A stretch of DNA of 64,000 nucleotides from Nocardia sp. NBC_01730 (GCF_035920445.1 NZ_CP109162.1:7812001-7876000), one strand, 5' to 3'. Counted from the stretch's first letter, positions 52,217 to 62,097 are shown. Numbers and translations: made by a program. Notes: generated by a model from the letters alone, not told the origin.

Positions 52217-52609
52217 CCGACCACTCACCGATCGCCATCAACCGGTCCCGCCTGCGGCGAGCGAGGCGTCTGCACTGAGCACGACGAGGCGCGACAGGCG
52301 ACAGGCGGTCGGCGGTCGGCGGTCGGCGCGGCGGTGGTCAGCGGCTCGTTCAAGGTCTAGCGGAAGGTCACGCTCGCTGAGCTCGGTGCGGGCTCGCGTG
52401 CGCCCCTGCACTGCTGACCGCGGCGGAGGTGGCGCCGATCCGGCCGGCTGAGTTTCTATCACCCGGTCGGCGGCGCACCCTCGACCAGGGGCATGGATTT
52501 GCCGATCCTGTACACGGTAAGCCGCCGAAGCGGGCAGCCGCGCCAATCGCCGCTGGCGTGGTTCGCCGTCGCGTTGGCGGGTCGTTCCAACGAGTTTGCC
52601 TTTGACGAC
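52217..52609. other. Convergent intergenic region
   Basis: About 390 bp between the WYL gene and the desaturase. It contains a short run of GGTCGGC-type tandem repeats around 52300-52330 but no supported gene. Confidence 0.4.
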
Positions 52610-53932
52610 CTACCAGCCGCAGCTCTTCGGCTTGCCGACGGCCCGGATTTTGGTTCCCCGCGAAGAGCGCGAGTGTGCACCGCTACTGTCCGACTGTATT
52701 GATTTGACCTTGGCGAGTGCCGTGCGAAGGCCACGGCGCTTGCCGGTGACGGGGTCAGCCGGAAGCCGATCCGATGTCGCATGCTGGCTCGATACGCCTA
52801 TGAATTTGAGTTCGGATCTGGTCTCAGGCGCGTCGTCAACGGTGCGACGCAACAACCCATCGGGCAGCGCAAGTTTGTGGACCGTCCGCAATGCCTGAAA
52901 AAATTGCTTGGTCAGCGAACCACTGGTGTAGGGCAAGTCGTATTCGTCACACAGCGCACGTACCCGCACCGCGATCTCGGCATAACGGTTACTCGGCAGG
53001 TCGGGAAACAGATGATGCTCGATCTGATAGCTGAGATTTCCTGACATGAATGCCAGCACCGGCCCCGCCTCGAAGTTGGCGGTGCCGAGTAGTTGCCGGA
53101 GATACCACTCACCACGGGTTTCGTTGTCGAACTCCTCGATAGTGAACTTCTCCGCACCGTCGGGGAAGTGCCCGCACATGATGACGATGAACGACCACAG
53201 GTTCCGCAGCAGCAGCGCGGTGGCATTGGCGCCGAGCGTTTGTATGAACGCTGGACCTGTCAGCGCCGGATAGAAGACGAAGTCTTTGCCGAGTTGACGG
53301 GCGATCTTTTGCGCGAACTCCCTGTTCGGCTTCGATAACAACCGCTGGCGTTGGCGCGATGTGTGCGTGAACCGGCGTTCCAGCGCCCAGTCGTGCACCG
53401 AGATCGCCCACTCGAAAAACGCCGCGACAACTAGGCTCGACACCGGTTGGAACAGGTGAACCGGACGCCACGGTTCGTCACGAGTCATTCGCATGACGAC
53501 GAAGCTCAGATCCTCGTCCATGCCGAAGACATTGGTGTATGTGTGGTGGAAGTGGTTGTGCGACCGCTTCCAATGCGCCGACGTACCGACGAAATCCCAC
53601 TCCCACGACGTGGAATGAATCTCCGGATCGTTCATCCAATCCCACTGACCGTGGCTGATGTTGTGTCCGAGCTCCATCATTTCGATGATCTTCGCGAGAG
53701 CCAACATCGCTGTGCCCGCCAGCCATGCCGGTCGCTTTCGACTCGCGAACAACGTCAATCGTCCGCCCAACTCCAGCATTCGCTGTGCTCTGATCGCACG
53801 CAGAATATAATTGGCATCGCGTTTATCTAGTGACAATTCGATGTCTCGACGAATCGCGTCCAGTTTCTTGCACAGGGCATCGATATCTGCTTGGTTCAGA
53901 TGGGAAAACGTCTTTATGTCCGTGATCGCCAC
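52610..53932 (-). CDS. Membrane fatty-acid/acyl-CoA desaturase
   Basis: The 440-residue di-iron membrane desaturase has the three His boxes: GHNISHGQW (near 90), HWKRSHNHFHH (near 120-130) and SYQIEHHLFPDLPSNRY (near 305). Membrane segments lie between them. The family includes M. tuberculosis DesA3 (Rv3229c), which makes oleoyl-CoA. The C-terminal 70 residues beyond the desaturase domain are polar and Ser/Arg-rich. The GTG at 53932 has AAAGGAC upstream. No oxidoreductase partner is adjacent. Confidence 0.9.
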   Translation of the reverse strand: MAITDIKTFSHLNQADIDALCKKLDAIRRDIELSLDKRDANYILRAIRAQRMLELGGRLTLFASRKRPAWLAGTAMLALAKIIEMMELGHNISHGQWDWMNDPEIHSTSWEWDFVGTSAHWKRSHNHFHHTYTNVFGMDEDLSFVVMRMTRDEPWRPVHLFQPVSSLVVAAFFEWAISVHDWALERRFTHTSRQRQRLLSKPNREFAQKIARQLGKDFVFYPALTGPAFIQTLGANATALLLRNLWSFIVIMCGHFPDGAEKFTIEEFDNETRGEWYLRQLLGTANFEAGPVLAFMSGNLSYQIEHHLFPDLPSNRYAEIAVRVRALCDEYDLPYTSGSLTKQFFQALRTVHKLALPDGLLRRTVDDAPETRSELKFIGVSSQHATSDRLPADPVTGKRRGLRTALAKVKSIQSDSSGAHSRSSRGTKIRAVGKPKSCGW

Positions 53933-54102
53933 GGGAGTCCTTTCTAATGCTTGGAGCGTTCACTCGTTGCCGTCGAGTGCCATAGGGCAGGCAGGGCGGG
54001 ATCGACAGAAATCCGCCGCGGGCTCGGGGCCTCACCGGCGCTGCTGAAGCCACCGTGAAACGCGAAGCGACAAGCATCCGCACCTCATGTCCCGGTCTAC
54101 CG

Positions 54103-55092
54103 CTATTGCCGCGCTCCGAGCGCCGCGGCATCTTCGGCCGGTGACACCAGCATCAGCTCACCGAGTACATCTGGATCGACGACGGCGAAGAGTTGGTCGG
54201 TGGTGCGGGTGTCGATCCACGTTGCCGCGATGTCGTACCCGTGGTCGAAGAGCTCCTCGGGCGAACGCGTCGGGGATTGCAGCGCCGACCCATATGGCAA
54301 TTCGGCGAAAATGGTTCGCGCGCAAAGATTTTCGTCACGGAAAGGTCGTGGACGACGGGAAATCATCGGCAGTGACGAGTGGGCCAATGGGAGGAGTAGC
54401 CCGCCGCGGCTGTAGTGCGGCTCAGGGCCGTAGAGGTCGAGAACGAGCGCGGGATGAGACCCGAATACCTCACACGGGACACGATGGTGTGTTCCGCCGT
54501 CGAAGATGTGATCGAGCGCGGTGGCGGCAGGGAAGGCCCCCGGTATCCGTGTCGCCGCGACCAGTGCATCGGCGACGGGCATATCGGTCAAGCCCAGCTT
54601 CGGCAAATCCTGTGGAAGGAATAACGTGCCGTGCTCACCCGAGTAGACTGGAATAATCAACGAGGAAACGATCCCCGACGGCTGCCGCCGAGCCAGGTTC
54701 GGTTCCAGCACGAAATCAGCGAACGTCCGATCGCCGACAACCGCGTGTGCGAGTTCGCGTAGGCGAGCATCGGGGTAGAGCGTGCGTTTGGTCAACATCG
54801 CGCGAAGGCTTCGGTTGCCGACTACTTCGCTTGCCGGATGATCGACGGCGATCTGACGTAGCTGCGTGCGACTCATTCCCAAAGCTGCGGCGGCGGCCCC
54901 GATAGCCCCTCCGCTGACACCTAGTACGACTGGCTGAATGGGTGTCGGCCGTGTGACACCACGATCCGCCAGTATTTTCGCCCTCCTGGAATTCAAACTA
55001 TCCACGGTGCCATTGACCATCCCCGACATAAGAGCGAGGTTGAGTCCGGCTACACCGGCCAGAATGCGAACCGTCACCAGTTCCTCAATCAA
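54103..55092 (-). CDS. Patatin-like phospholipase family protein
   Basis: The 329-residue protein has the lipase elbow GVSGGAIGAAAAAL (G-x-S-G-G) and, later, a putative catalytic Asp in FDGGTHHRVP (DGG). The order and spacing fit patatins, although the oxyanion Gly-rich loop before the Ser is poorly kept, so activity is uncertain. The TTG start at 55092 is supported by GAAGGAT upstream. It lies on the same strand as the upstream PucR gene and downstream desaturase, so lipid remodelling is a possible common theme. Confidence 0.7.
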   Translation of the reverse strand: MIEELVTVRILAGVAGLNLALMSGMVNGTVDSLNSRRAKILADRGVTRPTPIQPVVLGVSGGAIGAAAAALGMSRTQLRQIAVDHPASEVVGNRSLRAMLTKRTLYPDARLRELAHAVVGDRTFADFVLEPNLARRQPSGIVSSLIIPVYSGEHGTLFLPQDLPKLGLTDMPVADALVAATRIPGAFPAATALDHIFDGGTHHRVPCEVFGSHPALVLDLYGPEPHYSRGGLLLPLAHSSLPMISRRPRPFRDENLCARTIFAELPYGSALQSPTRSPEELFDHGYDIAATWIDTRTTDQLFAVVDPDVLGELMLVSPAEDAAALGARQ

Positions 55093-55388
55093 CAGACTAT
55101 CCTTCTCGAAATCGAATCAGTTCGGATCGCAAAGAATTTCGTAACGCAGGCGGTAATGCCTATCAACCCGGCGAATGGTCTCGCCGCCGGCCCCGACCTC
55201 GATCGAAGGAGATCGCCCACCACTGGTCGTTCTATTGTCGGCCGCTCGCGCCGAAATACTCGCTGTGACCTACCGCATTCGCCCACATCGAAATCCATGA
55301 TTCCGACGTCATCCATTTCGCGGTATTCGTAACGCTTTTCTGCCGGTGAGGTAGCACCGCGTACCCTGCATGCAGAATTGGCAGATAA

Positions 55389-56702
55389 TCAGGACGGTCG
55401 ACGTAGGACGGTGGCACCGAGGAAGTGGCAGACCTGCAAGGCCAGCGCGATATCGAGTTTGTCATGTGGGGCGGTGCCGGCGCGGGTGGCCTCGATCGCC
55501 TTGGTGATGCGGTATTTGACTGTATTGCGGTGCAGAGTGAGGATTTGGGCAGTGCGCACATGGCTTTCGCTGGTGGTGTAGTAGGTGCTGAGGGTGCGGC
55601 GCAGAGTGGCTGCCTGGTCGGTGTCGACGGCCAGTTCGCCCAGGACTTCACGGACCCACGCGCGGGTGGAGTCCAGGTCCTTGGCCAGCAAGGAGACGAC
55701 GGCGACACCGGGATCGCCGAAGCCGACGATTGTATGCGAGGACGGGATCCCGGGAACGCCGGCGACGAAGTATGCGGCGATGGCCTGTTGATGAGAGCGG
55801 CGGAATCCGCCGAGTGCGTGTCCGGGCAGTCCGACCGTCAGTCGCACCCCGTCGGCGGGATCCACCATGGCGTGCAGTTCGGTGGTATTGATCACCGGGT
55901 AGCGGTGGCCGAACGGTAGCCACGCCCATGCTGTGTGGCGGTCGATGGCGGTGACCAGTGCCGGGCCCTCGGCGTGCAGGCCACGGGCGAGCGTCCGCGC
56001 CTGGGTGTCCAGGAGGTTCAGGGTGCTCGGTTGCTCATGGCCGGGGCGCCACAGGATGAGAGCCAGATGGGTTTGGTCGAGCTGGTAGCCGGTCTCGGTC
56101 TCGAAGGCAGTTGTATCGGCTGTGTCCACGGACAGCACGGCGTACACGGTGGAGGAGTGCACGCTGCCGCGGGCGTTCGTCCACCGGCTGCGCTCAGCCT
56201 CGTAGGCGTCCAAGACGTGGAGGGTGATCCATTCGACGTAGGTGTAGATGATCTCGGTGAGCCTCTTGACGACGGCGAGCGCGAGTGGCGCAGGCAGGCG
56301 GAGGCGATCGATCTCATCGTGGCAAATCCGCAGCATGTCGTTCTGGCCCATGTGGTACGCGCGTACCAGCGAATGGGACGGAACTTCGCGCTGGGCGAGT
56401 CGTAATGCGTTTTCGACGGCCGCGGTGGTGGGTTGCAAATGGTCGACGAGAATATCGTTGGCTAAGACATGGATGAGGGTGGTGACGTTGCCGTGCACAC
56501 TGGCCTCGAACATCTCCACCAATCGTGGGTCGTTGTCGAGGTGGTCGACTTCTCGCGCAATCATGGCGCTCATCGCCTGGGCGATCTCCCGTTCGCGCGA
56601 CTTCAGCGTGCGTGCGATGTCCGCTATGACCGCGACGGCATCGTCCATGGCCGGGACCTGGGACAACTGGCGCTGATGGGGCGGGCTGGGAAAGGCGGTC
56701 AT
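55389..56702 (-). CDS. PucR/CdaR-type transcriptional regulator
   Basis: The 437-residue protein has an N-terminal helical RsbRD-like sensor part, a central GGDEF-like degenerate region, and a C-terminal HTH_30 domain with STYYTTSESHVRTAQILTLH and RNTVKYRITKAIEAT. This architecture is abundant in Nocardia and Rhodococcus. The ATG at 56702 has AGGAGG 8 nt upstream and overlaps the stop of a preceding 62-codon frame (ATGA). It may control the neighbouring lipid genes or the broken DUF3556 gene. Confidence 0.88.
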   Translation of the reverse strand: MTAFPSPPHQRQLSQVPAMDDAVAVIADIARTLKSREREIAQAMSAMIAREVDHLDNDPRLVEMFEASVHGNVTTLIHVLANDILVDHLQPTTAAVENALRLAQREVPSHSLVRAYHMGQNDMLRICHDEIDRLRLPAPLALAVVKRLTEIIYTYVEWITLHVLDAYEAERSRWTNARGSVHSSTVYAVLSVDTADTTAFETETGYQLDQTHLALILWRPGHEQPSTLNLLDTQARTLARGLHAEGPALVTAIDRHTAWAWLPFGHRYPVINTTELHAMVDPADGVRLTVGLPGHALGGFRRSHQQAIAAYFVAGVPGIPSSHTIVGFGDPGVAVVSLLAKDLDSTRAWVREVLGELAVDTDQAATLRRTLSTYYTTSESHVRTAQILTLHRNTVKYRITKAIEATRAGTAPHDKLDIALALQVCHFLGATVLRRPS

Positions 56703-56887
56703 AGGTGCGCCTCCTGCGTGACTCGCGAACGAGGAGGTGTCCGCGGATGCCGCAGTGCCGAACTTCGCCGACTGCGGTGGATGACGGTCGACTGTCTCCG
56801 CCAGTCGACCTTCGACACCGTGCCGGGATACGCGGACGGCTGCGGCGAGCCATCGGGCTCGCCGACGACGACAACGGCTGTGATCAC
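56699..56887 (-). CDS. 62-codon linker ORF upstream of the PucR gene
   Basis: The GTG at 56887 overlaps the stop of the preceding short frame (GTGA) and the TGA overlaps the PucR ATG (ATGA). The peptide starts VITAVVVVGEPDGSPQ and ends RVTQEAHL; it is basic in its second half. No family is recognised. Confidence 0.3.
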   Translation of the reverse strand: MITAVVVVGEPDGSPQPSAYPGTVSKVDWRRQSTVIHRSRRSSALRHPRTPPRSRVTQEAHL

Positions 56888-56928
56888 GTCCGCCGAACCT
56901 CGGCGGTCGAGGATGCGGGGTCGTGCAT
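56884..56928 (-). CDS. 14-codon ORF at the head of the PucR linker chain
   Basis: The frame MHDPASSTAEVRRT follows CAGGAG by 5 nt and ends in a TGA that overlaps the next frame's GTG. It lies where the DUF3556 remnant ends. Confidence 0.3.
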   Translation of the reverse strand: MHDPASSTAEVRRT

Positions 56929-57649
56929 AGAGACTCCTGCAGATCGGTCTGGTTGAAGACCGGGTCGGTATGCGAGTCCAACACCCACTCCACGTCGCAT
57001 GGAATCGGGCTGTTGGGCAACCAGAGCTGTTCGGCGACCGCGTCGGCGACCCGGTCGGTGCCGGTCTCGATCGTTCCGAGTGCGGCGTCGATGACATTAT
57101 CGCGTTGGGTAGTGTTGCGCATGGGCTGAGATTCGATCAAGGCGACCAGGAATTCACTTGGCGCAAAAATGGCAGCGGCGTAGGGTGGCGGCAATCAGCC
57201 ATTCGCCGCGTAGATGGTTGTCGCCGAAGTCGAAGGCGACCAAGCTGCTGCAGCTGAACTCGGCCTCTCGCAGCACGTACTTGTCGATGTCGGGACGGAC
57301 GCTGCGGAGCATGGGGGATAGAAGTTCCCGGCCTTGGGAGTGCATGGCCCGGAACCCGAGTGGCTGGTGCATGGCTACGTCGGCGACGTCGGGCGGATAG
57401 CTGGTCAGGAGTTGAGTGCGGGTAATCGGGGCGGGCCAGGGTATGAACTGGTTCATTTCGTCCTCGGCGCATGATTCCGCCGATATAGAGGAAGGGCAAT
57501 TTGACTATATAGACAGTGTGAACCATTTTCGGTGCGCTGAACCCGCATTCGACCCAGTGTGTGGTAACTACGCACATCCGGCCCACGAGGGGTCGTTGCT
57601 GGAACGTCGGCGGGTCGACCGGCGGAAGATCTCCTGTGGTGAATCCCAT
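56929..57649 (-). pseudogene. DUF3556 family membrane protein, internally deleted and frameshifted
   Basis: A gene start with a perfect ribosome binding site (GAGGAGG) encodes MGFTTGDLPPVDPPTF followed by VGRMCVVTTHWVECGF and MVHTVYIVKL, the usual beginning of DUF3556 proteins (about 550-600 residues). After about 55 codons the similarity jumps, in another frame, to a late part: FIPWPAPITRTQLLTSYPPD, REAEFSCSSLVAFDFGD, and then, after a further shift at a T5 tract near 57165, APSEFLVALIESQPM and ALGTIETGTDRVADAVAEQL. Several hundred middle residues are missing. The family assignment rests on remembered sequence patterns. Confidence 0.55.
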
Positions 57650-58330
57650 ATTTCCTCCTCAGGAGACCGCGAGCGCAAAAGTAATTCATGGAAAAGAAAT
57701 TCGGATGGCGTCTGTGCCGCCGAAACGGCCACATCGAGGGGGCCGCGAAGGGCCCGAACCGCTCGGTGAACTCTCGGACATCCTTGTCCAGGCATATACG
57801 GATCACCCGATTCGGAAGCGCGTTGCCATGTGAAATGTTTAATGGTCGCAGCCGTGACCTCGACCATTTTCGAATTGCTATGGAGTATGAGGATAATGGC
57901 CGTCTCCAAGGTCGGAAAGGTCCTGAGGGCACACACTTTCGGGCTGGCTTTGTGCTTTCTGCACACCCGTCGCCTGGGTGGTGCGGGGTCATCATGTCGA
58001 GTGTGAGGTCGAACGTGCGTGTCGATCACGCTCGGGCCTGCGGCCAGATTGCGAACGGAACACATTGTCGCACAAGCTCGTTCGCGTTCATGGGAGTTCC
58101 GCACGAGCTGATCCGGGGTGCCGCGGCGCGGGCCGTTGAGGGTGGCTCCAGGCCGCCATGACCGCAGTCGTGCTCGACCGGTACGTCGATCTGGCGACGA
58201 CACCAGCAAGAAGCAAAGCTGGGCGGAGAACCGGCACCAATTATGGAGATTCCGTGCGCAAGCTCCGGGTCTGGGATGTGAGAGTATCGCTCGAGCGAGG
58301 CTTGCCAATTCGACGGATAACGGAGCAGCG
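57650..58330. other. Intergenic region
   Basis: About 680 bp without a supported gene. Open frames on both strands lack ribosome binding sites and recognisable domains. It should contain the promoter of the former DUF3556 gene (minus) and of the gene at 58331 (plus). Confidence 0.4.
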
Positions 58331-59224
58331 ATGGTATCGGACCCACTTAAGTCCTGGCATGACGGGCTCTTCTTTCTCCTGCTCGGCCTGAGCGATAGAG
58401 ACCTGAAGGACAGTGGGGTCCGGCTCGATTACTCGCGGCACTCCTTTGCAGAGTTGGAGCAAGAGATCCTGAAGCGCTTCGCCTCACCGAACGACCTGGA
58501 ACGGATTGCGCCGCCAGAGACCCTCAACGGCCTGACCGCCTATGTCGGTGAGACCCTCATGCGCGCGGCGGGAGGGAAGTGGTCCTGGGGACAGAACCGA
58601 CCAGCACTCCGAAGGGGGGACGGGCCGGTCGTGTGCGCGGATCCCGCGCTCGCGCTGGCGCCGGTCGCGCCATTGGATCTCGTGATCGACGCCGTGGCCG
58701 CCCGATCCGGCGACCGGCTGACCCAGGCCTTCGATCGCTGGTTGCGCGCTGTCGCCGCCCACCGTGCCACGGACCCGTCGTGGCGGCCGGAAAAGGAGCG
58801 GACGATGGCGGACGATCCGAAAGAGGAAACAGACGCTCTCCGAGCCTGGCTGGACGAACAGGAGGCGGGATTCCCGGCATGGGTGGCCGACTATGGTGCC
58901 GACCTCGTATGGGACTTCGACCCCGCGACCCTTCCGGTTCTCGAGGAGGTGCTACGCGGGTCCGTGCCGTCCCCCGCCGAACTGGGCGGGCCGGAGCGCA
59001 GAAGGTTCAGGGACGGTGCGGCGTGGTACCTCGGCGAGACATTCCGACGGCACCTAGGCGGAAGGTGGACCAAACTGCAGAAGGCGGGTAACCGGAACTT
59101 CCCGTTCGTCAAAGACCTCGGACCGCGACAATCCTTCCGGATCACACCTGTGCTGGCCTTGGAATCCGCTATCGCGGAACCCGCTTCCCTGTCCAAGCGC
59201 TTCGTGAAAGTGTCGGAATCCTAG
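58331..59224 (+). CDS. Unknown protein with two similar halves
   Basis: This is a 297-residue soluble protein of unrecognised family. Two related segments occur: LNGLTAYVGETLMRAAGGKW (about 64-83) with ALALAPVAPLDLVIDAVAAR following, and DGAAWYLGETFRRHLGGRW (about 230-250) with ITPVLALESAIAEP following. The pattern is a duplicated domain in which a Y-x-GET helix leads to GG-(K/R)-W, then a hydrophobic helix. The ATG at 58331 has GGAGCAG upstream. No catalytic motif, signal peptide or membrane helix is visible. It may be related to immunity-type or DUF helical-repeat proteins. Confidence 0.6.
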   Translation: MVSDPLKSWHDGLFFLLLGLSDRDLKDSGVRLDYSRHSFAELEQEILKRFASPNDLERIAPPETLNGLTAYVGETLMRAAGGKWSWGQNRPALRRGDGPVVCADPALALAPVAPLDLVIDAVAARSGDRLTQAFDRWLRAVAAHRATDPSWRPEKERTMADDPKEETDALRAWLDEQEAGFPAWVADYGADLVWDFDPATLPVLEEVLRGSVPSPAELGGPERRRFRDGAAWYLGETFRRHLGGRWTKLQKAGNRNFPFVKDLGPRQSFRITPVLALESAIAEPASLSKRFVKVSES

Positions 59225-59890
59225 GGCGGGCATACTCGAGTCGGTTGAGAGCGGCCATCATCCCGCCCTCAACCGACTTCGAGACACGCCCTGGTCGTCT
59301 CGCCCCACGGCGGTCGGAATCGCAGGCCGAAGAGGCCGCCATCCTCGCCATGATCGGTCAGGCGTTGCGGCAGAACGAAGTCGTCGCCGCGCAGCAGTCG
59401 TCCGGCAACGGGCACCCGGTGATCGTCGCCACCGCGGCGTCGCTCCATCGGTCGGTCTCAGAGAGCGGCGATCCCGTCGATGGTGCCGCGCTTGGTTTCG
59501 CGGCAGTGGAGGAAGCGGGACGTATCGGGTCGGCGCGGCTCGCAGGCGACATCCGGGCGATCCATGCCGCCTCGAGTATCGATCACGCAGACGTTCAGGC
59601 TTTGCGTAGCAGCGCAGGGCAGCTAGTTGGGATCGACGGGAGCGCAACCAGCCGCAGCTTCGAATCGCCATGTGGCACCGCGTCCGCACTTATCCGGACG
59701 CCGATACGCATCGGCTGCTTGCCGAAGAATGCCGGCTGCTGCCGAAGAACTCGGAATGGATCCGTCGGCGAAGCTCAACGATCTGCAGCAGGGCATTCTC
59801 CTGAGCTGAGCGTGCCGCGCAGTGGCCGGATGCTGATCACACCCTCAGCCTCTGCGGCTGCCGTTTCGGTGATCCGCAGAAACCCCGCGG
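59225..59890. other. Region with degenerate coding sequence
   Basis: Open plus-strand frames here are Ala-rich but lack starts with binding sites. One part near 59330-59640 looks protein-like without similarity I can name. The end carries a fragment resembling a BTAD domain. Confidence 0.4.
59736..59809 (+). pseudogene. Fragment resembling the end of a BTAD (SARP-type) regulator domain
   Basis: The frame reads AAEELGMDPSAKLNDLQQGI followed by a stop. This matches the last helices of bacterial transcriptional activator domains (consensus like EELGIDPGPALRxLHQRIL). The rest of the regulator is not visible in frame, so it is a remnant. Confidence 0.45.
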
Positions 59891-60799
59891 TCAGGCCGAG
59901 AGCGCGTGCGGTTCGGCGATCGCCGTGTGATAGCGGTCCAGGATGACGTCGGTGAGGGCCGGGTGTGGGCCGAGGACGTCGGCGTGGATCGCGTGCGGCG
60001 CCGCGCCGACCAGGCGGTCGGTCAGCCGGCCGGGGGCGAGGAACCAGGGCGCGACGAAAACGCGGCCCGCGCCATCGGCACGCAGTGCCGCAATGGCCTC
60101 GGCCACCGACGGTTCGGTGGTGGCGAAGCAGATCTCGGTGCGCCATCCGGTGAGCGCGGCGAGCCGACCGGCCACCTCGGCGGTGCGCGCATTGGCGGTG
60201 GCCGAGGACGAGCCGACCGCCGCGACCGCTATGCCGAGGCGACGATCCGCCAAGGGGTGCACGGCATCTCGCGCGGAGCAGGCGGCCAGGACGCGATCCC
60301 GCAATGCGGCGATCAGTCCGATGTCCGGGCCGAGTACGTCGGCCTGGGTCAGCCGCAGCTGCGGCTGACGGGCACGGGCCGTATCGAGCAGACCGGGCAG
60401 GTCCACTCTGGCGTGGAAGGCGCTGCCGAGCAGCAGCGGCGTCACCACCGCGTGCCTGTGTCCCTGGGCCGCGACACCATCCACGACCTGCTCGACCGAG
60501 GGCGCATTGAGATCGAGGAAGGCGAGCCGGACATCGATATCCGGGCGTGCGGCCGCGACGGCGGCGACGACCGCCGACACCGTCGCCGCCGACCGCGGAT
60601 CACGACTGCCGTGGGCCACTGCGATCAGCGCGGGCGGCTTCGAGGCGGTCACACCACCGATCATGGCGGGTGGGTAGCCGAGCCAGGTGGTCGCATAACC
60701 CGATCGGGCGGTAACCCGGACTGCCGCGGCGCCGGATGGCGCCGGGCCGGACCGGCGCACGGTCGGCGCGGCGCCGAAGGGGGCTTGCGTGGGCGGCAT
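59891..60799 (-). CDS. che1: CbiX-type sirohydrochlorin chelatase (Che1-like)
   Basis: The 302-residue protein has two CbiX/SirB halves: ALIAVAHGSRDPRSAATVSA with the metal-binding His, and later VFVAPWFLAPGRLTDRLVG. It would insert Fe or Co into sirohydrochlorin; in this operon Fe for siroheme is most likely, because NirA needs siroheme. The ATG at 60799 is 1 nt after the cysN stop, implying coupling, but a start near 60665 (MIGGVTASKPPALIAVAHGS) would also give a complete domain. The position next to the cys genes matches M. tuberculosis Rv2393. Confidence 0.88.
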   Translation of the reverse strand: MPPTQAPFGAAPTVRRSGPAPSGAAAVRVTARSGYATTWLGYPPAMIGGVTASKPPALIAVAHGSRDPRSAATVSAVVAAVAAARPDIDVRLAFLDLNAPSVEQVVDGVAAQGHRHAVVTPLLLGSAFHARVDLPGLLDTARARQPQLRLTQADVLGPDIGLIAALRDRVLAACSARDAVHPLADRRLGIAVAAVGSSSATANARTAEVAGRLAALTGWRTEICFATTEPSVAEAIAALRADGAGRVFVAPWFLAPGRLTDRLVGAAPHAIHADVLGPHPALTDVILDRYHTAIAEPHALSA

Positions 60800-60800
60800 C

Positions 60801-62096
60801 TCAGGCTCCGGCGCCGACCTCGACCGCGGTCAGCACATCGCCGACCAGTCCGGCGGCCAGCGTATTTCCGCCGGACGGGTCGATCAGCAGGAAGCTGCCG
60901 GTGTGTCGGTTCACCCGGTAGTCGTCGGCCGCGATCGGCTCGGCGACCCGCACCGAGATGCGCCCGATGTCGTTGAGCGCCAACGACTCCGGATTCGGGT
61001 CGGCGGCGAGGCGCTGCTCGTCGAAGCGCTCGAGGAGAGTGCCGACGATCGCCTGGGTGGTTCGGGTGCCGTGCTTGAGCAGCAGGCGTGCGCCGGGTCG
61101 CAACGGCTTGTCACCCAGCCAGCAGACGGTCGCGTCGAACGTGTCGATCGGCTCCGGCGCGTCGGCGACCGAGGCGATGATGTCGCCGCGCGAGACGTCG
61201 ACCTCGTCGGCCAGGATCAGTGTGACGCTGCGGCCGGTCTGCGCGACCGCGAGCTCGCCGTCCGGGGTGTCGATTCGCTCGACGGTGGTGCGGATACCGG
61301 AGGGCAGCACGACGATCTCGTCGCCCGGCGCGACCGTGCCCGCCGCGATCTGTCCCGCGTAGCCGCGGTAGTCCGGGTATTCGGAGGTGCGCGGCCGGAT
61401 CACGTACTGCACCGGGAACCGGAGTCCCAGTGCGTGATTGCCGGTACTGTCGGCGTCGACCGGTACCGACTCCAGATGCTCGATCAGCGAGGGACCGCTG
61501 TAGTACGGGGTGTTGTCCGAGCGAGTGGCGATGTTGTCGCCGTGCAGCGCCGATACCGGGATCTCCAGCACGTCCTCGCTCGACCAGCCCAGCCTGCCGG
61601 TGAGTTCGGTGAACTCCGCGGAGATGTCGGCGAACACGGTGGCGGCGTCGTCGACCAAGTCGATCTTGTTCACCGCGAGCACCAGCTTCGGCACGCCGAG
61701 CAGCGCGAGCACCGCGGCGTGCCTGCGGGTCTGCTCGATGACGCCCTTGCGCGCGTCGACCAGCAGGATCACCAGCTGCGCGGTGGACGCGCCGGATACG
61801 GTGTTGCGGGTGTACTGCACGTGCCCGGGGGTGTCCGCGAGCACGAAAGAACGCCGCGGCGTAGCGAAGTAGCGATAGGCGACATCGATGGTAATGCCCT
61901 GTTCGCGTTCCGCGCGCAGCCCGTCCACGAGCAGCGAAAGATCAGGTGTGGCAAGACCTTTGTCCACCGACGCGCGCGTGACGGCGTCGATCTGGTCGGC
62001 CAGTACGGATTTCGTGTCGTAGAGCAGGCGTCCGACCAGAGTGGACTTGCCGTCGTCGACAGAACCGGCGGTGGCCAGCCTCAATAGGTCGGACAT
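60801..62096 (-). CDS. cysN: Sulfate adenylyltransferase subunit 1 (GTPase)
   Basis: CysN uses GTP hydrolysis to drive APS synthesis by CysD. The 431-residue protein has the P-loop GSVDDGKSTLVGRLL, the switch regions DVAYRYFATPRRSF and DTPGHVQYTRN, and NKIDLVDD, followed by two EF-Tu-like beta barrels. It ends without an APS kinase (CysC) domain, unlike the CysNC fusion of M. tuberculosis, so this pathway appears to run through APS directly, in line with the APS-type CysH here. The ATG is 1 nt after the cysD stop. Confidence 0.95.
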   Translation of the reverse strand: MSDLLRLATAGSVDDGKSTLVGRLLYDTKSVLADQIDAVTRASVDKGLATPDLSLLVDGLRAEREQGITIDVAYRYFATPRRSFVLADTPGHVQYTRNTVSGASTAQLVILLVDARKGVIEQTRRHAAVLALLGVPKLVLAVNKIDLVDDAATVFADISAEFTELTGRLGWSSEDVLEIPVSALHGDNIATRSDNTPYYSGPSLIEHLESVPVDADSTGNHALGLRFPVQYVIRPRTSEYPDYRGYAGQIAAGTVAPGDEIVVLPSGIRTTVERIDTPDGELAVAQTGRSVTLILADEVDVSRGDIIASVADAPEPIDTFDATVCWLGDKPLRPGARLLLKHGTRTTQAIVGTLLERFDEQRLAADPNPESLALNDIGRISVRVAEPIAADDYRVNRHTGSFLLIDPSGGNTLAAGLVGDVLTAVEVGAGA

Positions 62097-62097
62097 G

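Noticed and set aside
57688..58161. 157-codon plus-strand open frame
   Set aside because: No ribosome binding site, poor third-position bias and no recognisable motif. It lies opposite other equally weak frames.
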